Assembly (NCBI RefSeq): GCF_008000995.1 | Contig: NZ_CP042828.1 | Span: 3,400,882 to 3,464,881, forward strand | Reading direction: 5' to 3' | Source of the DNA: Ruania zhangjianzhongii | Lineage (GTDB): Bacteria; Actinomycetota; Actinomycetes; Actinomycetales; Beutenbergiaceae | DNA: 64,000 bases | Shown here: positions 63,538-64,000 of the stretch, piece by piece | Layout: the number at the start of each line of letters is the position of its first letter | Numbering within the stretch: the stretch's first letter is position 1 | The notes under the pieces: model-generated | What the model was told of the DNA's origin: nothing | The model's database searches: none | Seen by the model: only the letters and a program-made list of their open reading frames with translations | Made by a program: the position numbers and the translations under genes

Positions 63538-64000
63538 GTGACAGTAGACGTAGTGATCCTCGGTTTGGGGTACGTCGGATTACCACTCGCGCAAGAGGCG
63601 GCACGCAGCGGTCTGTCGGTCCTCGGCTTCGACATCAGTTCGCACGTGGTCGAGGGGTTGAACGCCGGACGCTCGCACGTGGACGACCTCTCCGCGGCGG
63701 ACATCCAGGAGATGCTCGACGCGGGCTTTCGCGCCACGAGCGACGAAGCCGAGCTGGGCAGCGCCAGCACCATCGTGGTGTGCGTGCCCACGCCTCTCGC
63801 GGAGGACGGCTCCCCTGATCTCGGCGCCGTCACCGGCGCCACCCAGACGGTCGCTCGCCAGCTTCAGCCGGGGCAAGTGGTGATCCTGGAGTCCACCACC
63901 TGGCCGGGCACAACCGAAGAGATCGTCCAGCCGCTGCTGGAAGAGGGTGGGCTCCAGGCCGGCACTGACTTCCATCTCGCGTTCTCGCCAGAGCGGATCG
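63538..64000 (+). CDS. Nucleotide-sugar dehydrogenase, WecC/UDP-N-acetyl-mannosamine dehydrogenase type (3' part outside window)
   Basis: It starts at GTG 63538 with TAGGGAG 7 nt upstream and is open to the right edge; about 154 residues are present. The Rossmann motif VVILGLGYVGLPLAQEAARSG, IVVCVPTPLAEDGSPDLGAV and LESTTWPGTTEEIV are the WecC/TuaD-group sequences, and FHLAFSPERI ends the window. It would oxidise a UDP-N-acetyl-hexosamine or UDP-glucose to the uronic acid form. It is a second dehydrogenase distinct from the short ugd at 47.5 kb and may provide an amino-uronic acid for the same polymer. Confidence 0.88.
   Translation, partial: MTVDVVILGLGYVGLPLAQEAARSGLSVLGFDISSHVVEGLNAGRSHVDDLSAADIQEMLDAGFRATSDEAELGSASTIVVCVPTPLAEDGSPDLGAVTGATQTVARQLQPGQVVILESTTWPGTTEEIVQPLLEEGGLQAGTDFHLAFSPERI

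Overview
The window is high-G+C DNA (roughly 70 % by eye) with gene content typical of Actinomycetota. The markers are mtrA-mtrB-lpqB followed by comF, hpf and secA, an Rv3235-family gene beside secA, the MoxR/DUF58/DUF4129/DUF4350 block with RDD and SpoIIM-like membrane proteins, and several starts with a TANNNT -10 hexamer 6-7 nt upstream and no ribosome site (leaderless). Free-living Micrococcales (Ruaniaceae-like) is my best guess; that is inference.

Layout. (1) 1-5 kb, minus strand: a sugar ABC transporter (permease cut by the window edge, lipoprotein binding protein) under a GntR/FCD regulator, a sortase-anchored secreted protein and an IclR regulator. (2) 5-15 kb: a HisN-type phosphatase, an alkaline-phosphatase-superfamily enzyme, an SbcD/SbcC-like nuclease pair, a Tat-exported BNR-repeat protein, and a divergent TetR/aldo-keto reductase pair with two clear operators. 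(3) 15-20 kb: DUF6912, a CpaE-like ATPase, a SAF-domain protein, a small HTH protein, a LysM protein and the Rv3235-family protein. (4) 20-31 kb: the minus-strand core secA, hpf, comF, a winged-helix/nuclease protein, lpqB (two frameshifts), mtrB, mtrA. (5) 31-41 kb: a five-gene overlapping membrane operon with MoxR and DUF58, a serine hydrolase, a SpoIIM-family gene (two frameshifts) and an RDD protein. (6) 41-47 kb: nhaA, ahcY and a three-gene glycine-betaine importer, a salt/osmotic-stress neighbourhood not far from mtrAB. (7) 47-64 kb: a surface glycopolymer region with two nucleotide-sugar dehydrogenases (one cut by the window end), three SGNH proteins (two fused to acyltransferase-3 domains and sharing a near-identical 1.3-kb block), two CDP-glycerol-transferase-like proteins, two glycosyltransferases, one unknown and two TupA-like ATP-grasp proteins.

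How the parts fit. The 47-64 kb genes look like a teichoic/teichuronic-type polymer pathway: Ugd and the second dehydrogenase supply uronic acid sugars, the glycosyltransferases and glycerophosphotransferase-like enzymes build the chain, TupA-like ATP-grasp enzymes could attach amino acids, and the AT3-SGNH proteins could O-acylate the product. mtrAB-lpqB, SecA and the MoxR-DUF58 operon are envelope functions as well.

The least expected signals are non-coding. Short tandem duplications sit at or beside the 3' ends of several genes (17 bp x4 after tetR, 17 bp x4 across the hpf stop, 17 bp x3 after the betaine-binding gene, 20 bp x2 across the secA stop, 32 bp x2 across the comF stop). Two long perfect hairpins abut between ahcY and the betaine operon. 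A decayed SbcC-like fragment lies between two genes. Four +1 events, all in C runs of the plus strand, break lpqB and the SpoIIM-family gene and look like base-calling errors.
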